NCBI RefSeq assembly: GCF_008329985.2
Contig: NZ_CP038437.2
Span: 2,232,001 to 2,296,000 of the forward strand
Source of the DNA: Halomonas binhaiensis
GTDB lineage: Bacteria > Pseudomonadota > Gammaproteobacteria > Pseudomonadales > Halomonadaceae
Length of the DNA: 64,000 bases
Direction of reading: 5' to 3'
The position numbers and the translations under genes are program-made. The number at the start of each line of letters is the position of its first letter. Positions within the stretch are counted from its first letter, which is position 1. The notes beneath the pieces were generated by a model, which did no database searches, was not told the origin of the DNA, and saw only the letters and a list, made by a program, of their open reading frames with translations. Shown here one piece after another: positions 8,890-19,007 of the stretch.

Positions 8890-9648
8890 TCAGCTTTTCT
8901 CGCGGAATTGTTGATAGGTTTCCTGTGCACGGGTCAGGTGGCGGCGCATGGCGTCGTATGCTGCTTCTGCATCACGCGCAAAGATGGCATCGACGATGGC
9001 CTGGTGCTCAGCTTCAACCCGCTGAAGATAGACATCGGCCGTAGCGGTATTGACTTCACTGCTGACGAGTTTTGAACGTGGAATGGCACTCAAGTTGAGC
9101 TGTTCGAAAAACAGGCCAAAGAAAGGATTGTGCGTGGCCTTGGCGATGGCGTGGTGGAACTCGAAATCCTCATTGCGTGCCAGTGTCTGCTCGCGGCGGG
9201 CAGCAATGAAAGCCACATGCTTGGCTTCGATAAGTGCCCGGTCCTCCGCATCATGGCGTTCAGCAGCCAGTGCCGCGGCGGCAGGCTCCATGTTCAGACG
9301 CAACTCCAGCACATGAAGAATGTCCTGCACGGTGGTCGGGCGAATGCGCTTGGCGGGCATGGCCTCTGCCGGCATGGCACGGATCACGGTGGTACCGATA
9401 CCGCGCCGGGCTTCCACCAGGCCCAGGGATTTCAAATGCGCGACGGCTTCGCGAATCACCGTTCGACTGACGCCAAACGACTCGCACAGCCCGCTCTCTG
9501 TCGGCAGTTTGTCACCGACGGCAATGCTGCCATTGGTGATCAAGCCTTCCAATTGATCGGCCACGTGCATCGACAGATTGCCCTCGCGGGTCAGTTTCTG
9601 CACATTGAGTGGGGCCGCTTCAGTGCGCGGCTGGGGCTTGGCTACCAT
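8890..9648 (-). CDS. FadR/GntR-family transcriptional regulator (uronate locus)
   Basis: A 252-residue regulator with an N-terminal winged helix (KLPTESGLCESFGVSRTVIR, about residues 45-65, then GLVEARRGIGTTV) and a C-terminal FCD ligand-binding domain containing a metal-site-like EFHHAIAKATHNPF segment. Members of this subfamily (UxuR, ExuR, GguR types) commonly repress sugar-acid genes. Here the gene is the last of a leftward set with uronate dehydrogenase and TRAP transporter genes, so a uronate or aldarate effector is likely by context. The ATG at 9648 follows GAGGAAG with good spacing; the frame is open two codons further to a TTG. Confidence 0.85.
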   Translation of the reverse strand: MVAKPQPRTEAAPLNVQKLTREGNLSMHVADQLEGLITNGSIAVGDKLPTESGLCESFGVSRTVIREAVAHLKSLGLVEARRGIGTTVIRAMPAEAMPAKRIRPTTVQDILHVLELRLNMEPAAAALAAERHDAEDRALIEAKHVAFIAARREQTLARNEDFEFHHAIAKATHNPFFGLFFEQLNLSAIPRSKLVSSEVNTATADVYLQRVEAEHQAIVDAIFARDAEAAYDAMRRHLTRAQETYQQFREKS

Positions 9649-9785
9649 GGGCAAGCTTCCTCTTCACTACATCGTTCCCTGGGCGCAGAGGCCAACTCAA
9701 GGCCTCTGCGTTCCGCCAGTCTATCAGGACGGGTGTTATAGATCCCTATGTCATTCACTTATGCCATTTACCTGCAGTTATTCCG

Positions 9786-10586
9786 TCAGGTTTCATCTGG
9801 ATGTCCCTGCGCAACAAACTTCCCTCCTTGATACATGACGGCAGGATCCATCGGGTCCAGTCGCCCATCCTTTGTTTCAGTTTCTTCACGCCAGGGCTCG
9901 GAACTGTCCTTGGGTACCCAGCCGAGAAAGCTGGCTTCGCGATTATCCCACCATTGCTCACTGTTGTTGGAAGCACCGTAAATGACAGTGTTTCCAAGCT
10001 TCGGAGTGATAAAGGCACGCTCCAGCAAAGCCATGAAGTCGGCGACACTCAGCCAGGTCGCCATCATGCGCGTATCTGCCGGTTTCTCGAAACAGGAGCC
10101 AATCCGCACGCTGAGAGTCTCCAGGCCAAACTTATCGTGATAGAGGCTGGCCAGGTCTTCGCCAAAGCACTTGGACAGGCCATATAACGAATCGGGACGA
10201 CGCGGGACCTTGTTGTCCAGGCGCTGGCTGCGTGGATAGAAACCAATGGTGTGATTGGAACTGGCGAAGACGATGCGTGGTTTGCCGATGCGACGAGCGG
10301 CCTCGTATACATGATAAGTGCCGGCAATATTGGCTGGCAGGATCTGGTGCCAGGAGCGCTCGACCGATACACCGCCAAGATGAATGATGCCATCGCAGCC
10401 CTGAACCAGCTTGTTCACCGCCTCGGCATCGGCCAGGTCACAGGTGATGATTTCTGCTCCATCGCTACCCTGTTCCACTTCTTCGATGTCCGACAGGCGA
10501 ATTTCCCTGGCCAGGCGTGACAGGTAAGGGCGAATGGCTTTCCCTACCCCACCTGCCGCACCGGTGACCAGCAGTCGATTCAACAT
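9786..10586 (-). CDS. udh: Uronate dehydrogenase
   Basis: A 266-residue extended-type short-chain dehydrogenase. The Rossmann motif is TGAAGGVGKAI at the N-terminus, and the catalytic pair lies in SLYGLSKCFGED (YxxxK). The sequence matches bacterial uronate dehydrogenase, which oxidises D-galacturonate or D-glucuronate with NAD+ to the aldarolactone. Normal family length is about 265. It is flanked by the FadR-type regulator and a TRAP transporter, a typical oxidative uronate context. The lactone-isomerase and dehydratase genes expected further down the pathway are not in the window. Confidence 0.88.
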   Translation of the reverse strand: MLNRLLVTGAAGGVGKAIRPYLSRLAREIRLSDIEEVEQGSDGAEIITCDLADAEAVNKLVQGCDGIIHLGGVSVERSWHQILPANIAGTYHVYEAARRIGKPRIVFASSNHTIGFYPRSQRLDNKVPRRPDSLYGLSKCFGEDLASLYHDKFGLETLSVRIGSCFEKPADTRMMATWLSVADFMALLERAFITPKLGNTVIYGASNNSEQWWDNREASFLGWVPKDSSEPWREETETKDGRLDPMDPAVMYQGGKFVAQGHPDET

Positions 10587-10604
10587 ATTACATTTCTCCT
10601 TTCT

Positions 10605-10648
10605 GATATCGGTTCACTCAGAGATCGGTTCATTCAGATATCGTGTCA
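10605..10648. repeat. 16-bp tandem repeat spanning the dctM stop codon
   Basis: Two 16-bp units, GATATCGGTTCACTCA and GAGATCGGTTCATTCA (14 of 16 identical), followed by a partial third, GATATCGTGTCAGC. The third contains the dctM stop codon (TCA on this strand). Each unit carries a TGA on the coding strand. Confidence 0.75.
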
Positions 10649-11926
10649 GCGCATCAATTCAGGCAGTGCCATGGACAAGGCCGGGACATAAGTGACCAGC
10701 ATCAATGCTGCAAACAGGGCAAGATAGAATGGCCATATGGTACGCACTGCCTGCTCGATCTTTATCTTGCCGATGACACTGCCGACAAACAGGCAGGCCC
10801 CTACAGGCGGTGTGCATAGCCCGAGCCCCAGGTTGATCATCATGATGATGCCGAACTGGATCGGATCCATGCCGAATTGTGTAGCGACAGGCAGGAAGAT
10901 GGGGGTACAGATCAGGATCAAGGCTGCCATGTCCATGATCATGCCGAGAGCCAGCAGGATCAGATTGAGCAACAACAGGATGACGTAAGGATTGTCGGTG
11001 ATCCCGAGCAATGCTGTCGAAAGCAGTTCTGGCACATTGTATAACGCCAGAAGATAGGAAAAGGCTGAAGCACAGGCGACCAGGATCATGACCAGTGCGG
11101 TGGTGCGCACGGCTTGATAGACTGCCTGCTTGAAGGCGTTCCAGCTCAGTTCACGGTAGACCAGCCCGGTGATGAGAATGGCGTAGATGGCGCCGAAGGC
11201 ACCGGACTCGGTGACCGTAAGAATGCCTGACAGCACTCCGCCGACAATAATCACGGCAGTCAGCAGTCCGGGAGTGGCGACGACAAAGCTGATGGCCAGG
11301 GCCCGCCAGCCGGGAAAGGTTTCACCGCGATAGCCCCGCTTGACTGCCACGATGTAGGCGGCGATGGCCAGCAGTCCACACATCAGTACGCCGGGAACGA
11401 TGCCTGCCACGAACAATTGCGTGATGGAAATGCCCCCACCTGCGGCCACGGCATACAGAATCATATTGTGGCTTGGCGGAATGACCACCCCCGCAATCGA
11501 TGACGTGACCGTGACATTCACCGAGTAATCGGCGTCGTAGCCCTTCTCCTTCATTACCGGGATCAGGATGGAACCCAGCGCAGAGGTATCTGCCACGGCG
11601 GACCCCGAGATGCCACCGAACAGCATCGAGGAACTGACATTGACCATGCCAAGTCCTCCGCGCACCCGCCCTACCGCTGCGGAAGCCAGGCGTACCAGAC
11701 GCTGGGAGATGCCCCCGTGCAGCATCAGCTCGCCTGCGAAGATGAAGAACGGAATGGCCAGCAATGAGAACACCGAGATGCCGGACAGAATGCGCTGAAA
11801 GGCGACAAACAGTGGTAACCCCTCATACATGAAGGTGACAACGGCAGCCAGACCGACAGCAAAGGCAACCGGGGCACCGACGACCAGCCCAAGAAAGAAG
11901 ACGCCGAACAAGATCGTGAGGCCCAT
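10646..11926 (-). CDS. TRAP transporter large permease subunit (DctM type)
   Basis: A membrane protein of 426 residues, rich in hydrophobic segments throughout, of normal DctM length. Conserved features include FGGISGSAVADTSALGSILI and VIPPSHNMILYAVAAGG, which are hallmark DctM segments. It forms the sodium-driven translocation channel of a TRAP transporter with the small subunit and the periplasmic binding protein encoded upstream. The ATG at 11926 has GGAGG at good spacing; a TTG two codons upstream would overlap the dctQ stop. Linkage to udh suggests a uronate substrate (inference). Confidence 0.9.
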   Translation of the reverse strand: MGLTILFGVFFLGLVVGAPVAFAVGLAAVVTFMYEGLPLFVAFQRILSGISVFSLLAIPFFIFAGELMLHGGISQRLVRLASAAVGRVRGGLGMVNVSSSMLFGGISGSAVADTSALGSILIPVMKEKGYDADYSVNVTVTSSIAGVVIPPSHNMILYAVAAGGGISITQLFVAGIVPGVLMCGLLAIAAYIVAVKRGYRGETFPGWRALAISFVVATPGLLTAVIIVGGVLSGILTVTESGAFGAIYAILITGLVYRELSWNAFKQAVYQAVRTTALVMILVACASAFSYLLALYNVPELLSTALLGITDNPYVILLLLNLILLALGMIMDMAALILICTPIFLPVATQFGMDPIQFGIIMMINLGLGLCTPPVGACLFVGSVIGKIKIEQAVRTIWPFYLALFAALMLVTYVPALSMALPELMR

Positions 11927-11928
11927 GA

Positions 11929-12549
11929 TCAATCCTCCATCCCGGTTGAGCGCCCTGCCTGGGTGATGGAACCCGTCAGTCGGCGCAGAATATTGTTGAT
12001 GGTAAACACCACCATCAGTACGCCGCAGATGACCAGCGGCAAGGCTCTCCAGCTTTCGGAGATACCGAGGATCGGTACCGGGCGATCGAGGTTGTCGAGT
12101 ACCAGCAGGTAGCCCTGCCAGGCCATGAAGACACCAAAGGTTGCGGTGAACAGGTCTGCCATTTGACGCATGGCATTGCGAAAACGAGTTGGCATGGCTT
12201 CCTGAATCATATCGATCTTCAGGTGCATGTCATGCCTGACACCGGCGGCAGCGCCGAGACAGGTGATGTAGACAACGCACAGCAGAGCCGACTGTTCGAC
12301 CCAGGTTGGCGTATCGTTGAGTACATAACGGCCGAAGACCAGCCAGCCGAAGGAGATGATCAGGAACACCAGCAATATGCCGGCAGAGACAAGACATAGA
12401 TGCGCAATACCATCGAGCGTCTTGTCTATGGTGTCGGGTTTCGTCATGCCAGGGTCAGTCATGCCGGTTTTTTTCAAGTCCAGGTTCGTCACATCGGGCT
12501 CATCAGCAATATCAGCCGACGAGGAAGAAGCGTCGATGGGTAGCGTCAC
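11929..12549 (-). CDS. TRAP transporter small permease subunit (DctQ type)
   Basis: A 206-residue membrane protein with four predicted hydrophobic segments starting at about residue 48 and the family segment TWVEQSALLCVVYITCLGAA. The N-terminal 40 residues are polar and low-complexity, with an internal near-repeat (KKTGMTDPGMTKPD), which is longer than usual for DctQ. The GTG start at 12549 is uncertain, and an ATG at 12462 would give a more normal length. The gene ends two bases before the dctM start, so translation is probably coupled. Confidence 0.82.
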   Translation of the reverse strand: MTLPIDASSSSADIADEPDVTNLDLKKTGMTDPGMTKPDTIDKTLDGIAHLCLVSAGILLVFLIISFGWLVFGRYVLNDTPTWVEQSALLCVVYITCLGAAAGVRHDMHLKIDMIQEAMPTRFRNAMRQMADLFTATFGVFMAWQGYLLVLDNLDRPVPILGISESWRALPLVICGVLMVVFTINNILRRLTGSITQAGRSTGMED

Positions 12550-12612
12550 GGGGAAACAGCCTCTCGCTCAGCCCGGGAAGAAGATACTTCCCGGGTCTGT
12601 ATCGGGTGCGAA

Positions 12613-13609
12613 TCAGTCTTTCTGGGCGGCGCGGATATCCTCGACCAATGACGCAAGATCGGGATGCTCGGAGTTGAAGGATTCGTAGACCGGCTGCATG
12701 GCCTCCTGGAATGCTGCCTTGTCCGCCACATCATTGATCTGGTCGCCGGCCTCGATGACCTTCTCACGACTGGCTGCGGCACCCTCTTCCCATAGCTTGC
12801 GCTGTTCGATCGCGGCATTGACGGCCGCCTGGCGCACAATCTCCTGGTCCTCTGCACTCATGTCATCCCAGGTGCGCTTGGCGACGCAGAGGCATTCCGG
12901 AAGGATCAGATGGTCAGTATTGGAGTAATACTTGGCGACTTCGTAGTGACCGCTGGATTCATAGGAGGGATAGTTGTTCTCTGCCCCGTCGATGACCCCA
13001 GTCTTGAGCGACTGATAGACTTCGCTATAGGCCATCGGCGTCGCATTTCCCCCCAGGGCATTGATCATGTCCACATAGAGGTCATTGTTCATCACCCGCA
13101 GCTTGAGACCCTTGACATCATCCGGGGTCTCGATGGGATGCTGGGTGTTGTACATGCTGCGCGCGCCGGAGCCGAACCAGGAAAGTGCCACCAGCCCCTT
13201 CTCTTCCAGGGCATCGGCGAAGCGCTGGCCGATGTCTCCGTCCATCAAGCGATACATATCCTCTTCACTGTTGAACAGGAAGGGCAGTGACAGCACGTTG
13301 GTGGCGGGCACGATCGGCCCCATCGGTCCCATGTTGAAGTTGGCAAAGTCGAGAGCGCCATTGCGGGTCTGCTCAATGGCATCGGGCTGATCGCCCAGCA
13401 CCCCGTTGTGATACACCTTGGGCTCAATACGCCCTTCGGTCTTTTCGGCGACCTCGGTCTTTTCGGCGAAGCTATGGGCGACGCTGTCCGGTGTGGACGT
13501 ACCGGTTCGCTTGTACCTGCGTTGCGCCCAATAGCGCAATGGCAATAGCGCCTGCCAAGGCTGTGGAGCGTAGAACCGGGCGCAGAACGAGAGAGTTGTC
13601 GTTAGGCAT
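12613..13609 (-). pseudogene. TRAP transporter substrate-binding protein (DctP type), frameshifted near N-terminus
   Basis: Two frames are needed to read this gene. From the ATG at 13609 one frame gives a good signal peptide (VLRSTALAGAIAIALLGATQ, then VQA) and stops at TAG 13472-13474. The mature protein continues in another frame from about 13510 (GTSTPDSVAHSFAEK) through the conserved DctP body (GVLGDQPDAIEQTRNGALDF, later NNDLYVDMINALGG and AYSEVYQSLKTGVIDGAENN) to the stop at 12613. Without the signal peptide the product cannot reach the periplasm. An 18-bp in-frame duplication lies just inside the mature part. This is either a true pseudogene or a sequencing error; the nearby duplication argues for genuine local damage. 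Confidence 0.8.
13434..13469. repeat. 18-bp in-frame duplication inside the dctP pseudogene
   Basis: Two adjacent 18-bp units differing at one position (CTTCGGTCTTTTCGGCGA and CCTCGGTCTTTTCGGCGA). On the coding strand they produce the repeated peptide AEKTEVAEKTE, which is not expected at this place in DctP proteins. Confidence 0.85.
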
Positions 13610-13684
13610 GTCAGGGGCCTCGTATTGGAGTTATTGGCTGGGTTGCTGATCCTTCATCCCTACTGCAAAGAGGGATCGCTAATA

Positions 13685-13702
13685 GGACATAATATGTATG
13701 AC
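13685..13702. promoter_or_regulatory. Candidate operator/promoter upstream of the uronate TRAP genes
   Basis: An imperfect palindrome, GACATAATATGTATGAC, lies about 80 bases upstream of the dctP start on an AT-rich background. It could be an operator for the FadR-type regulator or part of a -10 region. The assignment is by position only. Confidence 0.3.
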
Positions 13703-13808
13703 AAAATAGGGGTGCGAGATCATACGCTGCAAGTCTGAAAGCCTGGATTTCGACTAATTGCCTATCAAATAGCGTTCGTCACGCTTGATCTCGACCCGCC
13801 ATATACAA

Positions 13809-13840
13809 TGGCTCGGTATCGATCATTCGATACCGAGCCA
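13809..13840 (-). terminator. Hairpin downstream of ectC
   Basis: A perfect 14-bp inverted repeat (TGGCTCGGTATCGA and its complement) with a 4-base loop sits about 120 bases past the ectC stop. On the minus strand it is followed by ATTGTATATGG, which is only weakly T-rich. It is probably the end of the ectABC transcript, though the distance and poor T-run leave doubt. Confidence 0.55.
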
Positions 13841-13958
13841 TCATGGCCACATCTGCAGCACGACTTGTGCTACTGACGCGGCGTGTCATGCCGCTGGCAT
13901 GACGTGCGGCTACAGGGGGTGCAACCGCTTATCTTTCTCCGCTTTCCACTTCGCCTTA

Positions 13959-14351
13959 TTACGCTTCCACAGGCGCATAGGAACCATCTTCGCGATGCAC
14001 TTCCTTGCCTGTCAGGCCGGGAGTGAACACACAAGCCAGGTGCATGGTCTTGTGTGCACGCAGCAGATGTTCATCGTGCTGGTCGAGGATATAGATATCG
14101 CCGGGCTTGATCGGCCAGATCTTGCCGTCGGCCAAGGTCTCGACCTCACCCTCACCTTCGATGCAGTACACCGCTTCAAAGTGATGCTTGTAGTGAATAT
14201 GCGTCTCGGTGCCTTCGAAAATACGGGTGATATGGAAGGAACACGCTCCCCCATCATCGACCAGGCTCAGGCGTGTGCTATCCCAGTTGCCGTTCTCGGC
14301 GGTCACCAGGCGGTCAGTTTTGCGTGCTTCTTCCAGGTTACGAACGATCAT
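13959..14351 (-). CDS. ectC: L-ectoine synthase
   Basis: A 130-residue cupin enzyme that cyclises N-gamma-acetyl-diaminobutyrate to ectoine. The sequence is nearly that of Halomonas Ect[21 protein letters not shown] with metal-ligand and substrate residues, then [17 protein letters not shown]. The ATG at 14351 follows AAGGAG and begins [16 protein letters not shown], as in known EctC proteins; the frame extends seven codons further but without support. It ends the ectABC operon, 38 bases behind ectB. The product acts in the cytoplasm as the last step of compatible-solute synthesis. Confidence 0.96.
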   Translation of the reverse strand: MIVRNLEEARKTDRLVTAENGNWDSTRLSLVDDGGACSFHITRIFEGTETHIHYKHHFEAVYCIEGEGEVETLADGKIWPIKPGDIYILDQHDEHLLRAHKTMHLACVFTPGLTGKEVHREDGSYAPVEA

Positions 14352-14389
14352 GATGGCTCCTTGATCTGTCAATAATGGTGACGACTGGC

Positions 14390-15724
<1,335 letters not shown>

Positions 15725-15788
15725 TCAGGGCAGTGCCATGGCCCTTGGGGCATGGCAGCTGTTTTCCGGCTGACGCTGAACATGGGAG

Positions 15789-15818
15789 ATAGTCAGATAC
15801 GCGTTGTTTAGATACGCG
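15789..15818. repeat. 15-bp tandem repeat over the ectA stop codon
   Basis: Two 15-bp units, ATAGTCAGATACGCG and TTGTTTAGATACGCG, share the 9-base core AGATACGCG. On the coding strand the unit ends the gene as CGT ATC TAA and is followed in frame by CGT ATC TGA, so the stop region has been copied with frame kept. Confidence 0.6.
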
Positions 15819-16395
15819 AAGTATCGAAGGGACCGATGCGTACCAGATTTTCCGGATCGTGCTGACCGCCAAGCTGATCCGTGGAGAAGTATTCGCGGGA
15901 ATTGAGCAGTGCCTGCCAGCGATCTGCCAGGCGCCGAAACAGACCCCAGGATGCCTGGTTGTCTGGAGTGATGGTGGTTTCCAGATGATGCACGGAATCC
16001 AGTTCCGGGCGAGTCAGTACGGCCTCGACCATGCGGCGAGCCAAACCGGTGCCACGCGCCTTTTCATTGACCGCGACTTGCCACAAGAAATACGTATCGG
16101 GCGAGTTGCTTTTCACATAGCCGGAAACGAAACCGCATATCGCGCCATCCGCATCGGTAGCAACCGCGCAGCTATCGCGAAACTGAGTGGCGAGTAGCAG
16201 GTAGGCATACGCAGAATTGACGTCCAGCGGAGGACAGGACTTGACCAGCTCGTAGATACCCCAGCCGTCATCAGGGTTGGGCTTGCGAATGAAAAGAGGT
16301 GAAGTTTCATGGCCCACCACCGCATCTGCCACGCTCGGCTTGGCAAGGTCAACGGAAGCAGTGAAGGGCTCGGTAATGGCACTGGGTGCAATCAT
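15808..16395 (-). CDS. ectA: L-2,4-diaminobutyrate N-gamma-acetyltransferase
   Basis: A 195-residue GNAT enzyme that acetylates diaminobutyrate, the second step of ectoine synthesis. It matches Halomonas EctA along its length: FIRKPNPDDGWGIYELVKSC, DTYFLWQVAVNEKARGTGLA with the acetyl-CoA motif, and NQASWGLFRRLADRW. It is a few residues longer than the Halomonas elongata protein at the N-terminus, and no strong Shine-Dalgarno sequence precedes the ATG. It is the first gene of ectABC, about 150 bases upstream of ectB. The operon is expected to be osmotically induced. Confidence 0.96.
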   Translation of the reverse strand: MIAPSAITEPFTASVDLAKPSVADAVVGHETSPLFIRKPNPDDGWGIYELVKSCPPLDVNSAYAYLLLATQFRDSCAVATDADGAICGFVSGYVKSNSPDTYFLWQVAVNEKARGTGLARRMVEAVLTRPELDSVHHLETTITPDNQASWGLFRRLADRWQALLNSREYFSTDQLGGQHDPENLVRIGPFDTSRI

Positions 16396-16500
16396 AAAAT
16401 GATGTTTCGCTGTTGCGATTGTGCCGAAAAGGATAACAGCCCCTCATGACTTTTTAAAGTCGGTGTTATGACGATACTGTTTTTCCATAACACAGAATTA
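16396..16500 (-). promoter_or_regulatory. ectABC upstream control region
   Basis: This AT-rich leader lies between the gor terminator and the ectA start. It contains a palindrome, GACTTT-AA-AAAGTC on the coding strand (16448-16461), and a wider GTTATG/CATAAC inverted repeat (about 16464-16490). A TTATCC word near 16432-16440 could be a -10 element. The Halomonas ectA promoter is known to be osmoregulated; the exact sites here are inferred. Confidence 0.4.
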
Positions 16501-16534
16501 TAGTTTGTCCATCGAGCCTGGAGCTAAGCTGCTC

Positions 16535-16568
16535 CAAAATAAAAAGGCCGCTTGCAATAAGCGGCCTT
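16535..16568 (-). terminator. Rho-independent terminator of gor
   Basis: A 10-bp perfect stem (AAGGCCGCTT/AAGCGGCCTT) with a 5-base loop. On the minus strand it is followed by TTTTTATTTT. It lies about 85 bases past the gor stop codon and separates gor from ectA. Confidence 0.9.
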
Positions 16569-16651
16569 GTTCGGTCTTTCGATGGTGCTTTATTCCATCA
16601 CTACGTTAGTCATCACGTGTCATTAGTGACAGCACCGCCCCCTTCTCATCT

Positions 16652-18031
16652 TCACGCGTCGTTCTGCGGCCAGCGGCGTGACACGCTGCGCATGGTGACG
16701 AATTCTTCTGCGCCGGTGGGGTGAATACCGACGGTGGCGTCGAAGTCGGCCTTGGTCAGGCCGGCACGTACGGCGATGGCGATGCCCTGGATCAGCTCGC
16801 CGGCTTCTTCGCCCACCATATGGGCCCCTACCACCACATCCGAGGCGTCGTCGACGATCAGCTTCATCAGGCAGCGTTCTTCACTGCCGGACAGGGTGTG
16901 CTTCATGGGGCGGAAGTCGGTGCGGTAGACGCGGATGGCGTCGTAACGCTCGCGTGCGGCCTCTTCGGACAGGCCGACGGTGCCGATATTGGGGTGACAG
17001 AAGACTGCCGTGGCGATGTTGTCGTAATTCATCGGCCCCTTGGGCGGCTGGCCATAGTGGTGAGCGACCATATGCATGGCTTCTGCCAGGGCAACCGGGG
17101 TCAGTTCCGGGCCGCCAGTGACATCGCCGAGGGCCAGGATCGAAGGTTCAGAGGTCTCGAAACGGTCATTGACCTTGATATAACCGCCTTCATCGAGTTC
17201 GATGCCCAGGCTGTCCAGGCCGAGGCCTTGAAGGTGGGGCTTGCGTCCGGTGGCAGATAGCACGGCATCCACTTCCAGCACTTCGCCGCTGGTCAGGGTT
17301 ACCTTGAGGCCGGTGTCGACTTTCTCGATGGACTCGATATTGGCACCAAAGTGCAGGTTGACGCCTTTCTTGGCCATTTCATCACGAGTGAACTCACGCA
17401 CTTCTTGATCAAAGCCACGCAGGAACAGCTCACCGCGATAGACCAGGTGGGCATCAGCACCGAGACCATTGAAGATGCTGGCAAACTCGACCGCGATATA
17501 GCCGCCGCCCAGGACCAGGAAACGCTCGGGGAAGCGCTCCAGGTCAAAGACCTGATTGGAATTCAGGGCATACTCGTTGCCGGGGAAATCGGGAACCCAG
17601 GGCCAGCCTCCTACAGCGACGAGAATCTTCTCGGCACTGACCTGCTCGCCATCGACTTCCACGCTATGGGCATCGAGCACCTTGGCGCGCGCATTGATCA
17701 GGCGAACGCCGGCATTTTCCAGCAGCTTGCCGTAAATACCGTTGAGACGCTTGATCTCGCCGATCTTGTTGTCGCGCAGCATGGCCCAGTCGAACTCAGG
17801 AGCCTGTGGCAGCGTCCAACCAAAACCGTGGGCATCTTCAAAGGCATTGTGGAAATGCGCGGCATAGGAATAGAGTTTTTTCGGTACGCAGCCGACATTG
17901 ACGCAGGTTCCGCCCAGGTAACGGTCTTCGGCGATGGCAACGCGTGCGCCGGTCGCGGCAGCAGTACGCGCTGCACGCACGCCGCCGGATCCTGCTCCGA
18001 TGACGAACAGGTCGTAGTCAAATTGTGACAC
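16652..18031 (-). CDS. gor: Glutathione-disulfide reductase
   Basis: A 459-residue FAD-dependent enzyme that reduces glutathione disulfide with NADPH in the cytoplasm. It has the FAD motif GAGSGGVRAA at the N-terminus, the redox-active GGTCVNVGCVPKK, a second nucleotide motif in LVLGGGYIAVEFA, and the C-terminal HPTGAEEFV segment with the catalytic histidine. The GTG at 18031 follows GGGAG and gives the usual short N-terminus. The frame remains open 11 codons upstream without a ribosome site. It is transcribed alone, divergent from can. Confidence 0.92.
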   Translation of the reverse strand: MSQFDYDLFVIGAGSGGVRAARTAAATGARVAIAEDRYLGGTCVNVGCVPKKLYSYAAHFHNAFEDAHGFGWTLPQAPEFDWAMLRDNKIGEIKRLNGIYGKLLENAGVRLINARAKVLDAHSVEVDGEQVSAEKILVAVGGWPWVPDFPGNEYALNSNQVFDLERFPERFLVLGGGYIAVEFASIFNGLGADAHLVYRGELFLRGFDQEVREFTRDEMAKKGVNLHFGANIESIEKVDTGLKVTLTSGEVLEVDAVLSATGRKPHLQGLGLDSLGIELDEGGYIKVNDRFETSEPSILALGDVTGGPELTPVALAEAMHMVAHHYGQPPKGPMNYDNIATAVFCHPNIGTVGLSEEAARERYDAIRVYRTDFRPMKHTLSGSEERCLMKLIVDDASDVVVGAHMVGEEAGELIQGIAIAVRAGLTKADFDATVGIHPTGAEEFVTMRSVSRRWPQNDA

Positions 18032-18111
18032 TAGCTTCTCCCTATATGGACGTGATGACCGCAAACGGTCTCAGGGTTTGGTTTTAGTCGCATGATACCA
18101 GTGTCACCTTA

Positions 18112-18149
18112 CTGTCGGGAGGGTGCTTGGCTGTCGGGAGAGTGCTTGA
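18112..18149. repeat. 19-bp tandem repeat between gor and can
   Basis: Two adjacent units, CTGTCGGGAGGGTGCTTGG and CTGTCGGGAGAGTGCTTGA, agree at 17 of 19 positions. A partial third (CATCGGGAAACGG) may follow. It lies in the divergent gor/can promoter region. Confidence 0.85.
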
Positions 18150-18240
18150 CCCATCGGGAAACGGCCGGTAAAAGAATGCCCGCACCTGCTTCTTTCATGT
18201 ATTTTACATACGATGTTTTACATGCCATCCGGGGGATACG

Positions 18241-18888
18241 ATGAACGATATTGAAAAGCTGCTCAGCAACAACCGCGAGTGGGCAGATCGCATGTGCGAG
18301 AGCGACCCGGAGTTCTTCAAGCGACTGGCCCAGCAGCAGACACCGGAATATCTATGGATCGGGTGTTCCGACAGCCGCGTTCCGGCCAACCAGATCATTG
18401 ACCTGCCTCCCGGTGAAGTCTTCGTTCACCGTAATGTGGCCAACCTGATTTATCACAACGACATGAACGCCCTGTCAGTGGTCCAGTTTGCGGTCGACGT
18501 GCTCAAGGTGCGTCATATCATGATCGTTGGCCACTATGGTTGCGGTGGTGTGCGCGCTGCGGTGACCGGGGCCCAATGCGGGATGGTGGATTACTGGCTG
18601 CACAAGGTCCGCGAACTCTACAGCTTCCACAGCCACGAGATTGAGCACTTGAGCGTCGACGAGCAGGTCGATCGCATGTGCGAGATCAATGTGCGCTCCC
18701 AGGTCAACAACCTGTGCCGCACCAAGGTCATCCAGCGCGCCTGGCAACGCGGTCAGGAACTTTCGGTGCACGGCTGGGTGTATGGCCTCAGCGATGGCCG
18801 CGTCACCGATATGGAATGCAGCGTGCATGGCCTGGACCAGGTCAAGCAGTTGTATCGGATTGATCGGGTGAGCTCGAACGAAGACTGA
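18241..18888 (+). CDS. can: Beta-class carbonic anhydrase
   Basis: A 215-residue zinc enzyme interconverting CO2 and bicarbonate. The zinc ligands are visible as C42 and D44 in GCSDSRVPA, and H98 and C101 in GHYGCGGVRAA. Length and order match E. coli Can. The gene is single, divergent from gor. Downstream are a 50-bp inverted-repeat element and a long hairpin before the next operon. Confidence 0.93.
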   Translation: MNDIEKLLSNNREWADRMCESDPEFFKRLAQQQTPEYLWIGCSDSRVPANQIIDLPPGEVFVHRNVANLIYHNDMNALSVVQFAVDVLKVRHIMIVGHYGCGGVRAAVTGAQCGMVDYWLHKVRELYSFHSHEIEHLSVDEQVDRMCEINVRSQVNNLCRTKVIQRAWQRGQELSVHGWVYGLSDGRVTDMECSVHGLDQVKQLYRIDRVSSNED

Positions 18889-18892
18889 TAAC

Positions 18893-18942
18893 GGGGCTGC
18901 TGACTTGTCAGGTCATTGCTCGCGACCTTTGTCAGCAGCCTC
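18893..18942. repeat. Short inverted-repeat element (50 bp), same family as 45782-45979
   Basis: The ends are GGGGCTGCTGAC and GTCAGCAGCCTC, which are inverted copies with one mismatch. Read on the minus strand it begins GAGGCTGCTGACAAAGGTCG and CGAGCAATGACC, closely matching the start of the 198-bp element. It looks like an internally deleted copy. It may also serve as the can transcript end. Confidence 0.75.
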
Positions 18943-19007
18943 ATCACGCCTCTTATCTCTTCTCTTTCCCTGCTTTTTCTTCTCTTTTCGGGCCTTATTC
19001 GCCCAAT

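Noticed and set aside
13785..14375. 196-codon plus-strand frame opposite ectC
   Set aside because: It is the shadow of the EctC gene, whose identity is certain.
16544..16568. Riboswitch or leader element for ectA
   Set aside because: The hairpin followed by a T-run points leftward and directly follows gor, so it is best read as the gor terminator.
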